Source of the DNA: Kitasatospora cinereorecta | GTDB lineage: Bacteria > Actinomycetota > Actinomycetes > Streptomycetales > Streptomycetaceae | Assembly (NCBI RefSeq): GCF_024172095.1 | Contig: NZ_JAMZDX010000003.1 | Coordinates: 1,256,001-1,320,000 of the forward strand | DNA: 64,000 nucleotides | Reading direction: 5' to 3' | Shown: one piece after another, positions 18,791 through 28,841 of the stretch | How the letters are laid out: every line of letters begins with the position of its first letter | How positions within the stretch are numbered: the first letter of the stretch is position 1 | Notes under the pieces: model-generated | Seen by the model: the letters and a program-made list of their open reading frames with translations, nothing else | Told to the model about the DNA's origin: nothing | Databases searched by the model: none | Program-made: the position numbers and the translations under genes

Positions 18791-21700
18791 ATGGCAGTGG
18801 AGGAGCGGGCCGGGAGCCGGACGAGCCGGCCGGAGATCAGACTGGTCCGCCGCGGCTTCACCGACCCCGACCAGGCGGTACGGCGGCTGGCCGAACCCGC
18901 GCTGCAGGGGCTGGCTGCCGACCCGGTGCTACTGGACGCGCTCGGTGCCACCGCCGACCCCGACCTCGCGCTGCTCGGCCTGACCCGGCTGCTGGAGGCG
19001 CTCGACCCGCACGAGCGGCACACCCTGCGCGACACCCTCACCGCCTCCAAGCCGCTGCGCGACCGGCTGCTCGGGGTGCTCGGCGCCTCCGCGGCGCTCG
19101 GCGACCACTTGGCCCGCCATCCGCGCGACTGGCACGCCCTGGTCACCTTCGAGCTGCGCGACATGCACCCCGGCCGGGCCGACTTCCTCGGCGAGCTGTC
19201 CCGCCGGGTGTGGGCGGCCGCCGAGCCCGGCGGGGACGCCGTACCGCGTCGCGCGGACGCGCTGCGGCTGGCCTACCGCCGCTGCCTGCTGGCGATCGCC
19301 GCCCGCGACCTGTCCGGCACCACCGACCTGGCCCAGACCGCGGCCGAGCTGGCCGACCTGGCCGGTGCCACCCTGCAGACCGCGCTGGACATCGCCGCCG
19401 ACGAGGACCCCGAGGCGGCCGTCGCCTGCCGGCTGGCGATCATCGGCATGGGCAAGTGCGGCGGCCGGGAGCTCAACTACGTCTCCGACGTGGACGTGAT
19501 CTTCGTCGCCGAGCCGTGCGAGGGCGTCGAGGAGCAGCGCGCGACCCAGGCCGCCACCCGGCTCGCCGCCCGCACCATGCGGCTCTGCTCGGACACCACC
19601 GGCGAGGGCGCCATCTGGCCGGTCGACGCCAACCTGCGCCCCGAGGGCCGCAACGGGCCGCTGGTCCGCACCCTGGCCAGCCACCTCGCCTACTACCAGC
19701 GCTGGGCCAAGACGTGGGAGTTCCAGGCGCTGCTGAAGGCCCGGCCGGTGGCCGGCGACGCCGACCTCGGGGCCGCGTACACCGAGGCGATCGCCCCCCT
19801 GGTGTGGCAGGCCGCCGCGCGGGAGAACTTCGTCCCGGACGTGCAGCAGATGCGCCGCCGGGTGGTGGACGCCATCCCCGTCACCGAACTGGACCGCCAG
19901 CTGAAGCTCGGCCCCGGGGGCTTGCGGGACGTCGAGTTCTCCGTCCAGCTGCTCCAGCTGGTGCACGGCCGCACCGACGAGGCGCTGCGCAGCGCCAACA
20001 CCCTGGAGGCGCTGGCCGCGCTCAGCGCCGGCGGCTACGTCGGCCGGGCCGACGCCGCCTCGCTCGACGCCGCCTACCGCTTCCTGCGCACCCTGGAGCA
20101 CCGGATCCAGCTGCACCGGCTGCGCCGCACCCACCTGATGCCCACCGACCAGGCCGACCAGCGCCGCCTCGCCCGCTCACTGGCCACCCGGATCAACGAC
20201 GACACCCGGGACGACCCGGTCGCCGCGCTGCACCGGGAGTGGAAGCGCCACGCGGTGGAGGTGCGGCGCCTGCACGAGCGGCTGTTCTACCGTCCGCTGC
20301 TGGACGCCGTCGCGGTGCTGCCCGTCGCCGAACTGGAGGTGGCGGAGACCGGGGCCGCCGGGCTGAGCACCGAGGCCGCCCGGGAGCGGCTGGCGGCGCT
20401 CGGCTACGCCGACCCGGCCGCCGCGCTGCGTCACATCTCCGCGCTCGCCTCCGGGGTGAGCCGCAAGGCGGCGATCCAGCGCACCCTGCTGCCGGTCATG
20501 CTCGGCTGGTTCGCCGACTCGGCCGACCCCGACGCCGGACTGCTCAACTTCCGGCAGGTCTCCGACGCGCTCGGCCGCACCCCCTGGTACCTGCGGCTGC
20601 TGCGCGACGAGGGCGCCGCCGCCGAGCAGCTCGCCCGGGTGCTGTCGGCCGGCCGGCTGGCCCCCGACCTGCTGCTGCGGGCCCCCGAGGCGGTCGCCAT
20701 GCTCGGCGACCCGCAGGGACTGGTGCCGCGCGGCCGGGCCGCCCTGGAACAGGAGATCCTGGCCGCCGTCGGCCGGGCCCCCACCGCCGCCGCCGGGGTG
20801 GCGGCCGCCCGCTCGGTCCGCCGCAGGGAGCTGTTCCGCACCAGCGCCGCCGACCTGCTCGGCCGCCTCGCCGACGACCCCGCCGAGGCCCTGGAGACCG
20901 CTGCGGAGGCGCTCACCGCCCTCAACACCGCCACCCTCCAGGGCGCCCTGCGCGCCTCGATCGCCGGCTGGGAGGACCGCAACGGCGAGCTGCCGACCCG
21001 CCTCGCGGTGATCGCCATGGGCCGCTTCGGCGGCCACGAACTCGGCTACGGCTCCGACGCCGACGTGATGTTCGTCCACGAGCCGCTGCTCGGCATGCTC
21101 GACGAGGACGCCGCCAAGGCCGCCCACGCCGTCATCCACGACCTGCGCGCCCTGCTCTCCGCCCCCTCGACCGAACCGCCGCTGCTGGTCGACGCCGACC
21201 TGCGGCCCGAGGGCCGGCAGGGCCCGCTGGTGCGCACCCTCGCCTCGTACGCCGCCTACTACCGCCGCTGGTCGCACGCCTGGGAGAGCCAGGCCCTGCT
21301 GCGCGCCGAGCCGGTGGCCGGGGACGCCGAGCTGGGGGAGCGGTTCCGGGCCCTGATCGACCCGCTGCGCTACCCGGGCACCGGCGTGCCCGAACGCGAC
21401 CTGGTGGAGATCCGCCGGATCAAGGCCCGGATCGAGGCCGAACGGCTGCCCCGCGGCGCCGACCCCACCACCCACACCAAGATCGGCCGCGGCGGACTGG
21501 CCGACGTCGAATGGACGGTGCAGCTCCTGCAGCTGCAGCACGGCCACCTGGTGCCCGCCCTGCGCACCACCCGGACCCGCCAGGCGCTGACCGCCGCCGC
21601 CGACGCCGGGCTGCTCGCCCGGGAGGACGCGGAGGTGCTGGACGCGGCGTGGGTGCTGGCCTCGCGGGTGCGGAGCGCCGTGATGCTGGTCCGCGGCCGC

Positions 21701-21856
21701 CCCGGGGACAGCTTCCCCGGCGAGGCCCGCGAGCTCGCCGGCGTTGCCCGCTACCTCGGTTACGGCGCCGGGCACACGGGGGAACTGGTCGACGACTACC
21801 GCCGCACGACGCGGCGGGCGAGGAAGGTCGTCGAGCGACTCTTCTACGGGTACTGA
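18791..21856 (+). CDS. glnE: Bifunctional glutamine synthetase adenylyltransferase/deadenylylase
   Basis: This protein of about 1021 residues adds AMP to, or removes it from, the regulatory tyrosine of GlnA, lowering or restoring its activity according to nitrogen status. Two homologous nucleotidyltransferase halves are clear: the first with GMGKCGGRELNYVSDVDVIF (about residues 218-237), the second with AMGRFGGHELGYGSDADVMF (about 743-762). Each carries the G-G...DxD metal site, and helical regulatory domains separate them. ATG 18791 directly abuts a GGGGGAG site; GTG 18797 has better spacing and may be the true start. The target GlnA is encoded at 60545-61957. Confidence 0.95.
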   Translation: MAVEERAGSRTSRPEIRLVRRGFTDPDQAVRRLAEPALQGLAADPVLLDALGATADPDLALLGLTRLLEALDPHERHTLRDTLTASKPLRDRLLGVLGASAALGDHLARHPRDWHALVTFELRDMHPGRADFLGELSRRVWAAAEPGGDAVPRRADALRLAYRRCLLAIAARDLSGTTDLAQTAAELADLAGATLQTALDIAADEDPEAAVACRLAIIGMGKCGGRELNYVSDVDVIFVAEPCEGVEEQRATQAATRLAARTMRLCSDTTGEGAIWPVDANLRPEGRNGPLVRTLASHLAYYQRWAKTWEFQALLKARPVAGDADLGAAYTEAIAPLVWQAAARENFVPDVQQMRRRVVDAIPVTELDRQLKLGPGGLRDVEFSVQLLQLVHGRTDEALRSANTLEALAALSAGGYVGRADAASLDAAYRFLRTLEHRIQLHRLRRTHLMPTDQADQRRLARSLATRINDDTRDDPVAALHREWKRHAVEVRRLHERLFYRPLLDAVAVLPVAELEVAETGAAGLSTEAARERLAALGYADPAAALRHISALASGVSRKAAIQRTLLPVMLGWFADSADPDAGLLNFRQVSDALGRTPWYLRLLRDEGAAAEQLARVLSAGRLAPDLLLRAPEAVAMLGDPQGLVPRGRAALEQEILAAVGRAPTAAAGVAAARSVRRRELFRTSAADLLGRLADDPAEALETAAEALTALNTATLQGALRASIAGWEDRNGELPTRLAVIAMGRFGGHELGYGSDADVMFVHEPLLGMLDEDAAKAAHAVIHDLRALLSAPSTEPPLLVDADLRPEGRQGPLVRTLASYAAYYRRWSHAWESQALLRAEPVAGDAELGERFRALIDPLRYPGTGVPERDLVEIRRIKARIEAERLPRGADPTTHTKIGRGGLADVEWTVQLLQLQHGHLVPALRTTRTRQALTAAADAGLLAREDAEVLDAAWVLASRVRSAVMLVRGRPGDSFPGEARELAGVARYLGYGAGHTGELVDDYRRTTRRARKVVERLFYGY

Positions 21857-21923
21857 CGTCAGGACGGGTCACCCGGTGGGTGGGACCGACCGAGGGATGC
21901 GTGTCCGCAGACCGTAGGTGGCT

Positions 21924-21945
21924 GGGCGCGCAGTTCCCCGCGCCC
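21924..21945 (-). terminator. Hairpin of a dispersed Streptomyces-type repeat at the end of the PAP2 gene
   Basis: A 7-bp stem (GGGCGCG/CGCGCCC) with loop CAGTTCCC ends at the base before the PAP2 stop codon. I recall this GCGCAGTTCCCCGCGCCCC element as very frequent between genes in Streptomyces genomes. It probably acts as a terminator here. Confidence 0.55.
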
Positions 21946-22899
21946 CTATCGGGACGCTTCCACGACCGTCCAGTGCTCCGGCACCGTGAGGTGCTGCTCC
22001 GGCTTCCCCCCGGTAACGCGCGGGAGCTGGTACGCCCACACGTGGTAGAACAGCCGGGCGGCTATGAACCCGACCGCGAGGCAGGCCGCTCCGCCGACCG
22101 CGTCCAGCCAGAAGTGGTTCGCGGTGGAGATGATCACCACCAGGGTGGCCGCCGGGTACGCCAGCCCGAGCGCCCGGACCCAGGTCCGCTGCGCCAGGAA
22201 GAAGATCGTCAACCCGCACCACAGCGACCAGCCGATGTGCATCGACGGCATCGCCGCGTACTGGTTGGAGACGTGCGCGGCTGCCCCGGAGGCCATCGAG
22301 CCCCAGGTGCGATGGACGGTGACGGTGTCGATGAAGTTGCCGCCGGTCATCAGCCGGGGCGGGGCGAGCGGGAAGGAGTAGAACCCGACCAGCGCGATGC
22401 CGGTGGTGACGAAGAGCACGGTGCGGCAGGCGGCGTACCGCCCGGGGTGTCTGCGGTAGAGCCAGACCAGGACGCCGATGGTCACGATGAAGTGCAGCGT
22501 CGCGTAGTAGTAGTTCATCCCCACGATGAGCCAGCCGAACGAGTTCACGGTGTGGTTGACCGCACGCTCGACGTTCACGCCGAGGGTCTGCTCGAAGCTC
22601 CACACCCAGCTCGCGTGGTGCTGGGCGATCACGGCCTGCTCGGGGACGGCGTTGCGGATCAGCGAGTAGATCCAGTAGCTGATGCCGATCAGGGCGAGCT
22701 CGAAGACCAGGTGCGGACGGGCCGGGGTGCGCCGCTGCTCGCGGATGCGGCTGCGGACGGCAGCCGCGGGCGACTGGGCGGCACGGGTGGCTCCGTCCGG
22801 CATCCGGCTCGTGTGGGCCTGGCCTGAGACGGAACCGTCGGTGGGCACACGGTCGGCGCGGTCGGCGCCCGGTGCGTGGATCTCGGTCGGTTCCCCCAT
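21946..22899 (-). CDS. PAP2-superfamily membrane protein (inositol phosphorylceramide synthase-like phosphatase/transferase)
   Basis: This protein of about 317 residues has a disordered N-terminus and about six membrane helices. The acid-phosphatase-type motifs are PLAPPRLM, PSMHIGWSLW (catalytic His) and STANHFWLDAVGG (His-Asp). These define the PAP2 branch related to inositol phosphorylceramide synthases, enzymes acting on lipid phosphates at the outer face of the membrane. ATG 22899 is preceded by a -10-like CAGACT and no ribosome site (leaderless). The frame stays open to another ATG at 23019, giving 40 unconserved residues. The lipid substrate is not evident. Confidence 0.8.
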   Translation of the reverse strand: MGEPTEIHAPGADRADRVPTDGSVSGQAHTSRMPDGATRAAQSPAAAVRSRIREQRRTPARPHLVFELALIGISYWIYSLIRNAVPEQAVIAQHHASWVWSFEQTLGVNVERAVNHTVNSFGWLIVGMNYYYATLHFIVTIGVLVWLYRRHPGRYAACRTVLFVTTGIALVGFYSFPLAPPRLMTGGNFIDTVTVHRTWGSMASGAAAHVSNQYAAMPSMHIGWSLWCGLTIFFLAQRTWVRALGLAYPAATLVVIISTANHFWLDAVGGAACLAVGFIAARLFYHVWAYQLPRVTGGKPEQHLTVPEHWTVVEASR

Positions 22900-23070
22900 A
22901 GCGGAGAAGTCTGCCAGACGTCCCGTGGCCGTCCGATCATCCTGTGGTCGGGGATTCTTCACCGACTGTCCCCCTACGGGGGTAGGGGTCGGTCGACTCT
23001 CGGGGCGCATGAGGTCCATTGTTGCGCGCGGGTAACGGAGGGTCGAACCGGGGTCCCCGGTGACGAGAAA

Positions 23071-23099
23071 GCCCGCCGGCTGTCAGGTGTCCGGCGGGC
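23071..23099. terminator. Isolated terminator-like hairpin between divergent genes
   Basis: A perfect 9-bp stem GCCCGCCGG/CCGGCGGGC with an 11-nt loop is followed on the plus strand by TCTCTCTCTC. No gene ends just before it on either strand. Confidence 0.55.
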
Positions 23100-23128
23100 G
23101 TCTCTCTCTCGTACAGGACTCTGCGGCC

Positions 23129-23204
23129 TTGACAACGGTTGGGTCAAGACCTCGATTGCAACATTTTCAGCATCTTGCTGAAACATCTTGCAGCGCGCTA
23201 GGTT
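23129..23204 (+). promoter_or_regulatory. Promoter and composite operator of the amylopullulanase gene
   Basis: A 19-bp palindrome TTTCAGCATCTTGCTGAAA (23165-23183) is flanked by TTGCAAC (23156) and CTTGCAG (23187). A -35 TTGCTG (23176) lies 17 bp before a -10 TAGGTT (23199-23204), so the palindrome covers the -35; TTGACA at 23129 is another possible -35. TTGCAG-type repeats are known in Streptomyces alpha-amylase promoters bound by the LacI-family maltose repressor (MalR/Reg1). The same elements precede the alpha-amylase at 34568. Confidence 0.7.
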
Positions 23205-23265
23205 CCACGCCACTCACGTTCGCCGAGCTCATGCACGCCGAGCCCGCCCCAAGGGAGAGCCAGAC

Positions 23266-26200
23266 GTGGCCGAAGTCCAGCCCCGCCACCCACGGAGCAC
23301 GACCCCCCACCGCAGACCAGGCAGAGCGGCCGTGCTGCTCGCCGCCTCGCTGGTCGCCGCCACTCTCGGATCCACGCCGCTGGCCGCGGCCGCCGCCCCG
23401 CCCGCGCCCCCCTCGGACGCCGCGCTGGCCGCCACCGCCGCCCGCCACGACCTGACCCGGGAGCAGTTCTACTTCGTCCTTCCCGACCGCTTCGCCAACG
23501 GAAACCCGGGCAACGACACCGGTGGGATCACCGGCGGCCGGATGGACAACGGTCTCGACCCCACCGACAAGGGCTTCTACCACGGTGGCGACCTGCAGGG
23601 CCTGATCGACAAGCTGGACTACATCCAGGGCCTGGGCACCACCGCGATCTGGATGGCGCCGATCTTCAAGAACCGCCCCGTGCAGGGCACCGGCGCGGAC
23701 GCCTCGGCCGGCTACCACGGCTACTGGATCACCGACTTCACCCAGGTCGACCCGCACTTCGGCACCAACGCGCAGCTCAAGGAGCTGATCGCCAAGGCGC
23801 ACGCCAAGGGCATCAAGGTCTTCTTCGACGTCATCACCAACCACACCGCCGACGTCATCGACTTCGCCGAGCAGAAGTACGACTACCGCTCCGCCGGCGC
23901 GTACCCGACCCTGGACACCGACGGCAACCCGGTGGACGAGACCGCCGTCGCCGACGCGGGTGGCGCCTGGCCGAAGACCACCGCGGACTCCTTCCCGTAC
24001 ACCCCGCAGTTCCGCTCGGCCGCCGACGCCACCGCCAAGACCCCGTCCTGGCTGAACGACCCGTCGCTCTACCACAACCGCGGCAACTCGACCTTCGCCG
24101 GCGAGTCCGCCACCGAGGGCGACTTCTCCGGGCTGGACGACCTGGACACCCAGAACCCCAAGGTGGTCCAGGGCTTCGAGCGGATCTACCAGACCTGGGT
24201 GGCCGAGACCGGCGTCGACGGCTTCCGGATCGACACCGTCAAGCACGTCAACATGGCCTTCTGGCAGCAGTGGGCGCCGGCCCTGAAGCAGTTCGCGGCC
24301 GAGCACGGCAACAAGAAGTTCTTCATGTTCGGCGAGGTCTACTCGGGCGACCCGGCGATCACCTCGCCCTACGTCACCCAGGGCAAGCTGCAGGCCACCC
24401 TGGACTTCGCCTTCCAGCAGGCGGCCCGCAGCTTCGCCTCGCAGAACGGCTCGGCCAAGGCACTCGCCGACGTCTACGGCCAGGACTACCGCTACACCAC
24501 CGCCGACACCGACGCCTACGAGCTGCCGACCTTCCTCGGCAACCACGACATGGGCCGCTTCGGCAGCTTCCTGCAGAGCGACAACCCGGGCGCCTCCCAG
24601 CAGACCCTGCTGGCCAAGGACCGGCTGGCGAACGAGCTGCAGTTCCTCACCCGCGGCCAGCCGGTGGTCTACTACGGCGACGAGCAGGGCTTCACCGGCG
24701 CGGGCGGCGACAAGGACGCCCGGCAGGACATGTTCGCCTCGAGGACGCCTTCGTACACCAGCGACAACGTGATCGGCGGCACCCCCGGCTCCGCCGACCG
24801 CTACGGCACCGCCGGCGCGCTCTACCAGGGCATATCCGGGCTGGCCAAGCTGCGCAAGGACCACCCGGCGCTGGCCGACGGCGCCCAGATCGAGCGATAC
24901 GCGGCGGACGGGCCGGGCGTCTACGCCTTCTCCCGGATCGACGCCAAGCAGCAGGTCGAGTACCTGGTCGCGGTCAACAACGCCACCGAGGCCAAGACCG
25001 TCACGCTGGACACCTTCTCGGCCGGCATGAGCTTCGACCGGGTCTACCCGCAGGCGGGGGCGAAGGTCACCAGCGGCGCCGACCGCAAGGTGACGGTCAC
25101 CGTGCCGCCGCTGTCCTCGGTGGTGTTCAAGGCCGCCGGCAAGCTCGCCAAGCCCGCGGCCGGCCCGCAGCTGACGCTGGCCGCACCCGCCGACGGCTCG
25201 TACGGCACCGTCACCGTCGGCGCCCAGGTGCCCGGCGGCGGCTTCGACCGGGTGACCTTCGCCGCGCAGATCGGCAACGGGCCCTGGCAGACCCTGGGCA
25301 CCGCCGACAACGGGACGTACAAGGTCACCCAGGACCTCGGCAAGGTCGCGGCCGGCACCGTGGTCCACTACAAGGCGGTGGTCCAGGACTCCGCCGGCCG
25401 CCTCGCCTCCGCCACCGGCTCCTTCACCACCGGCGCCCCCACCCCGGCCCCCGCGCCCAGCGCCACCTCGCGCCCCTACGCGGTGGTGCACTACCAGCGC
25501 CGGAGCGGCGACTACGACGGCTGGAACCTGTACGCCTGGGGCGACCTGGCGGACGGCGAGTCCACCACCTGGCCGGCCGGCCACGGCTTCACCGGACGCG
25601 ACGCCTACGGCGCCTTCGCGTACGTGAAGCTCAAGAACGGCGCCGCCGACCTCGGCTTCGTCGTGGAGAACAACGGCACCAAGGACGTCGACTCCGACCG
25701 CCACATCGACGTCTCCGCGACCGGCGAGATCTGGATCAAGGAGGGCGACCCCACCGTCCACACCAGCAACCCGGACGGCGCGGTGCCGGTGCCCGACGGC
25801 AAGGCGGTCATCCACTACCACCGGGCCGACGGGAACTACGACGGCTGGGGCCTGCACGACTGGACCGGCGCCGCCACCCCCACCGACTGGGGCAGCCCGC
25901 TGATGCCCGCCCGCAAGGACGCCTTCGGCGCGGTCTTCGAGGTGCCGCTGGCCGCCGGGGCCACCAGCCTCAGCTACATCATCCACAACGGCAACGACAA
26001 GGACCTGCCGCAGGACCAGCAGCTGAACTTCGCCGCCAGCGGCCGCGAGGTGTGGATCCTCGGCGGCCAGGAGGGCTACCTGCTGCCGCAGGCCTCCGGC
26101 GCCGCCTCGCAGCTCGACCTCGGCTCGGCCCGCGCCCAGTGGATCGACGCCACCACCGTGGTGGTGCCGCCCACCTACGGCGCCGCCGACGCCGCGCTCG

Positions 26201-28803
26201 CCTCCGGCACCAGCGCCCAGCTGATCTACGACCCCGCGGGCACCCTCACCGCCGACAAGGGCGTGCTCTCGGGCCCCGGCCACTGGATCCGGCTCAACCC
26301 GGCCGCCGGCCTCAGCGCCGCGCAGAAGGCGAAGTTCCCGCACCTGGCGGGCTACCGCGCCTTCACCGTGGACAAGCGCGACGCCGGCCGGATCACCGCC
26401 GCGCTGCGCAGCCAGCTGGTCTTCGCCGAGCACCTGCCGAACGGCGCCGCGCTGGCCGCCACCGGGGTGCAGACCCCCGGCGTGCTCGACGACCTGTACG
26501 CGGCCAAGGCCGCCGGGGCCCAGCTCGGCCCGGTCTACCGCACCGACCACGACGGCTGGCCCTGGTGGGGCGACCACCGGAAGGTCACCCTCTCGCTCTG
26601 GGCGCCGACCGCCACCGACGTCTCGGTCCAGCTCTTCGACCGGGCCACCGGCGGCACCCCGAAGACCGTCCCGCTGAAGCGCGACGACGCCACCGGCGTC
26701 TGGTCGCTGACCCGGGACGCGGGGGACCTGGACGGCAAGTACTACCTGTACCAGGTCAAGGTGTGGGCGCCGAGCGTCCAGCAGATGGTCACCAACACCG
26801 TCACCGACCCGTACTCGGTCGCGCTGTCCACCGACTCGAAGCGGAGCCTGGTCGCCGACCTCGCGAGCGGCGCCACCAAGCCCAAGGGCTGGGACCAGCA
26901 CAGGAGCCCGGACGCGATCCCGGCCGCCAAGCAGCAGATCCAGGAGCTGCACGTCCGCGACTTCTCCTCGGCCGACACCACGGTGCCCGAGGCCGAGCGC
27001 GGCACCTACAAGGCGTTCACCGAGTCCAAGTCGGCCGGCATGCAGCACCTGCGCGACCTGGCCAAGGCCGGCGTCACCACCATCCACCTGCTGCCGACCT
27101 TCGACATCGCCACCATCCGGGAGAACCGGGCCGAGCAGAAGCTGCCCGCCTGCGACCTGGCCTCGCTCGCCGCCGACAGCGACAAGCAGCAGGAGTGCGT
27201 GGCCGCGGTGCAGGCCGACGACGCCTTCAACTGGGGCTACGACCCGCTGCACTACAACGTGCCGGAGGGCTCGTACGCCACCGACCCGAACGGGACGGCC
27301 CGCACGGTGCAGTTCCGCGAGATGGTGCAGGCGATGCACGAGGCCGGCCTGCGGGTGGTCCTCGACGTCGTCTACAACCACACCGCGGCCGCCGGGCAGG
27401 ACGACCACTCGGTGCTGGACAAGGTGGTGCCCGGCTACTACCAGCGGCTCAGCGACACCGGCAAGGTCACCACCGACAGCTGCTGCGCCGACACCGCGCC
27501 CGAGCACGCCATGATGAACAAGCTGGTGGTCGACTCGGTGGTCACCTGGGCCCGGCAGTACCGGGTCGACGGCTTCCGCTTCGACCTGATGGGCATCGAC
27601 CCCAAGTCGACCATGCTGGACGTGCAGTCCGCGCTGCGCGGCCTGACCAGGGAGCGGGACGGCGTCGACGGGAAGAACATCTTCCTCTACGGCGAGGGCT
27701 GGAACTTCGGCGTGGTGGCGAACGACGCCCGCTTCGTCCAGGCCACCCAGACCAACATGGCCGGAACCGGCATCGCCACCTTCAACGACCGGGTGAGGGA
27801 CGCGGCGCGCGGCGGCAACTTCATGCTCTCCTCCGCCCCGCAGCAGGGTTTCGCCTCGGGCCTGTACACCGACCCCAACGGCTCGGCCGACAACGGCACC
27901 CCGGAGCAGCAGAAGGCCCGGCTGCTGCACCAGATGGACCAGATCAAGGTCGGTCTGAGCGGCAACCTGGCGGGCTACTCCTTCACCGACTCCGCCGGGA
28001 AGGCGGTGAGCGGCAAGGAGGTCGACTACAACGGCTCCCCGACCGGCTACGCCGCCCAGCCCGGCGAGGCGGTGGAGTACGTCGACGCCCACGACAACGC
28101 GGACCTGTTCGACGCGCTGGCGTACAAGCTGCCGACCGCCACCCCGGCCGCCGACCGGGCCCGGATGCAGGCCCTCGGCCTGTCGCTCACCGCGCTCAGC
28201 CAGGGCCCGGGCTTCGCCCAGGCCGGCAGCGACCTGCTGCGCTCCAAGTCGCTGGACGCCAACTCCTTCGACTCGGGCGACTGGTTCAACTCCATCCACT
28301 GGGACTGCACCCAGGGCAACGGCTGGGGCCACGGCCTGCCGATGGCCCGGGACAACCAGTCGATGTGGCCGGCCGCCAAGCAGCTGCTGGCCGACCCCCG
28401 GCTGACCGTGGGCTGCAACGACATCTCCGCCTCCAGCGCGATCTACCAGCAGTTCCTGCGGATCCGGCAGTCCTCGCCGCTGTTCGCGCTGTCCAGCGCG
28501 GCCGAGGTGCAGCGCCGGCTGTCCTTCCCGCTCTCCGGCACCGCGGGGGAGAACCCGGGTGTGATCACCATGCACCTGGACGGGACCGGGCTGAAGGGCG
28601 CTCAGAAGTCGCTCACCGTGGTCTTCAACGCCACGCCGACCACGCAGAGCCAGACGGTGGCGGGCCTGCGGGGGAGTGCCCAGGCGCTCCACCCGGTCCA
28701 GGCCGGCGGCGTGGACCCGGTGGTGAAGCAGGCGGGATTCGATCCGGCCACCGGGACATTTACCGTACCGGCTCGGACGGTGGCGGTTTTCGTATCGAAC
28801 TGA
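23266..28803 (+). CDS. Secreted bifunctional alpha-amylase/pullulanase (amylopullulanase)
   Basis: This 1845-residue exoenzyme degrades starch and pullulan. After a signal peptide (basic start, hydrophobic core, ASA-like AAAAAP cleavage region near residue 45) comes a GH13 alpha-amylase with nucleophile Asp in [12 protein letters not shown] (about 320), acid Glu in MFGEVY (about 355) and Asp in FLGNHDMGRF (about 426). A linker follows, then two pullulanase-type CBM41 modules (about 740 and 845, both with YDGW). A CBM48 and a GH13 pullulanase/dextrinase domain complete it, with Asp in RVDGFRFDLMG (about 1441), Glu in YGEGWNFG (about 1477) and Asp in DAHDNADLF (about 1609). GTG 23266 has AAGGGAG eight bases upstream. 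The promoter holds a maltose-repressor-type operator. Confidence 0.93.
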   Translation: MAEVQPRHPRSTTPHRRPGRAAVLLAASLVAATLGSTPLAAAAAPPAPPSDAALAATAARHDLTREQFYFVLPDRFANGNPGNDTGGITGGRMDNGLDPTDKGFYHGGDLQGLIDKLDYIQGLGTTAIWMAPIFKNRPVQGTGADASAGYHGYWITDFTQVDPHFGTNAQLKELIAKAHAKGIKVFFDVITNHTADVIDFAEQKYDYRSAGAYPTLDTDGNPVDETAVADAGGAWPKTTADSFPYTPQFRSAADATAKTPSWLNDPSLYHNRGNSTFAGESATEGDFSGLDDLDTQNPKVVQGFERIYQTWVAETGVDGFRIDTVKHVNMAFWQQWAPALKQFAAEHGNKKFFMFGEVYSGDPAITSPYVTQGKLQATLDFAFQQAARSFASQNGSAKALADVYGQDYRYTTADTDAYELPTFLGNHDMGRFGSFLQSDNPGASQQTLLAKDRLANELQFLTRGQPVVYYGDEQGFTGAGGDKDARQDMFASRTPSYTSDNVIGGTPGSADRYGTAGALYQGISGLAKLRKDHPALADGAQIERYAADGPGVYAFSRIDAKQQVEYLVAVNNATEAKTVTLDTFSAGMSFDRVYPQAGAKVTSGADRKVTVTVPPLSSVVFKAAGKLAKPAAGPQLTLAAPADGSYGTVTVGAQVPGGGFDRVTFAAQIGNGPWQTLGTADNGTYKVTQDLGKVAAGTVVHYKAVVQDSAGRLASATGSFTTGAPTPAPAPSATSRPYAVVHYQRRSGDYDGWNLYAWGDLADGESTTWPAGHGFTGRDAYGAFAYVKLKNGAADLGFVVENNGTKDVDSDRHIDVSATGEIWIKEGDPTVHTSNPDGAVPVPDGKAVIHYHRADGNYDGWGLHDWTGAATPTDWGSPLMPARKDAFGAVFEVPLAAGATSLSYIIHNGNDKDLPQDQQLNFAASGREVWILGGQEGYLLPQASGAASQLDLGSARAQWIDATTVVVPPTYGAADAALASGTSAQLIYDPAGTLTADKGVLSGPGHWIRLNPAAGLSAAQKAKFPHLAGYRAFTVDKRDAGRITAALRSQLVFAEHLPNGAALAATGVQTPGVLDDLYAAKAAGAQLGPVYRTDHDGWPWWGDHRKVTLSLWAPTATDVSVQLFDRATGGTPKTVPLKRDDATGVWSLTRDAGDLDGKYYLYQVKVWAPSVQQMVTNTVTDPYSVALSTDSKRSLVADLASGATKPKGWDQHRSPDAIPAAKQQIQELHVRDFSSADTTVPEAERGTYKAFTESKSAGMQHLRDLAKAGVTTIHLLPTFDIATIRENRAEQKLPACDLASLAADSDKQQECVAAVQADDAFNWGYDPLHYNVPEGSYATDPNGTARTVQFREMVQAMHEAGLRVVLDVVYNHTAAAGQDDHSVLDKVVPGYYQRLSDTGKVTTDSCCADTAPEHAMMNKLVVDSVVTWARQYRVDGFRFDLMGIDPKSTMLDVQSALRGLTRERDGVDGKNIFLYGEGWNFGVVANDARFVQATQTNMAGTGIATFNDRVRDAARGGNFMLSSAPQQGFASGLYTDPNGSADNGTPEQQKARLLHQMDQIKVGLSGNLAGYSFTDSAGKAVSGKEVDYNGSPTGYAAQPGEAVEYVDAHDNADLFDALAYKLPTATPAADRARMQALGLSLTALSQGPGFAQAGSDLLRSKSLDANSFDSGDWFNSIHWDCTQGNGWGHGLPMARDNQSMWPAAKQLLADPRLTVGCNDISASSAIYQQFLRIRQSSPLFALSSAAEVQRRLSFPLSGTAGENPGVITMHLDGTGLKGAQKSLTVVFNATPTTQSQTVAGLRGSAQALHPVQAGGVDPVVKQAGFDPATGTFTVPARTVAVFVSN

Positions 28804-28841
28804 CCGTTCTCCCAAGGGTTTAACAGAATTCCCAAGTGTTT

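Noticed and set aside
22064-22381. 105-codon plus-strand frame within the PAP2 gene
   Set aside because: Antisense to clear membrane helices and PAP2 motifs, with no start signal.
18703-22827. 1374-codon plus-strand frame overlapping glnE
   Set aside because: Arg/Pro/Gly-rich shadow in another frame of glnE, running through the glnE stop into the opposite-strand PAP2 gene.
23167-28815. 1882-codon open frame opposite the amylopullulanase
   Set aside because: Val/Gly/Arg-rich translation with no recognisable motif; the sense strand has all GH13 catalytic residues.
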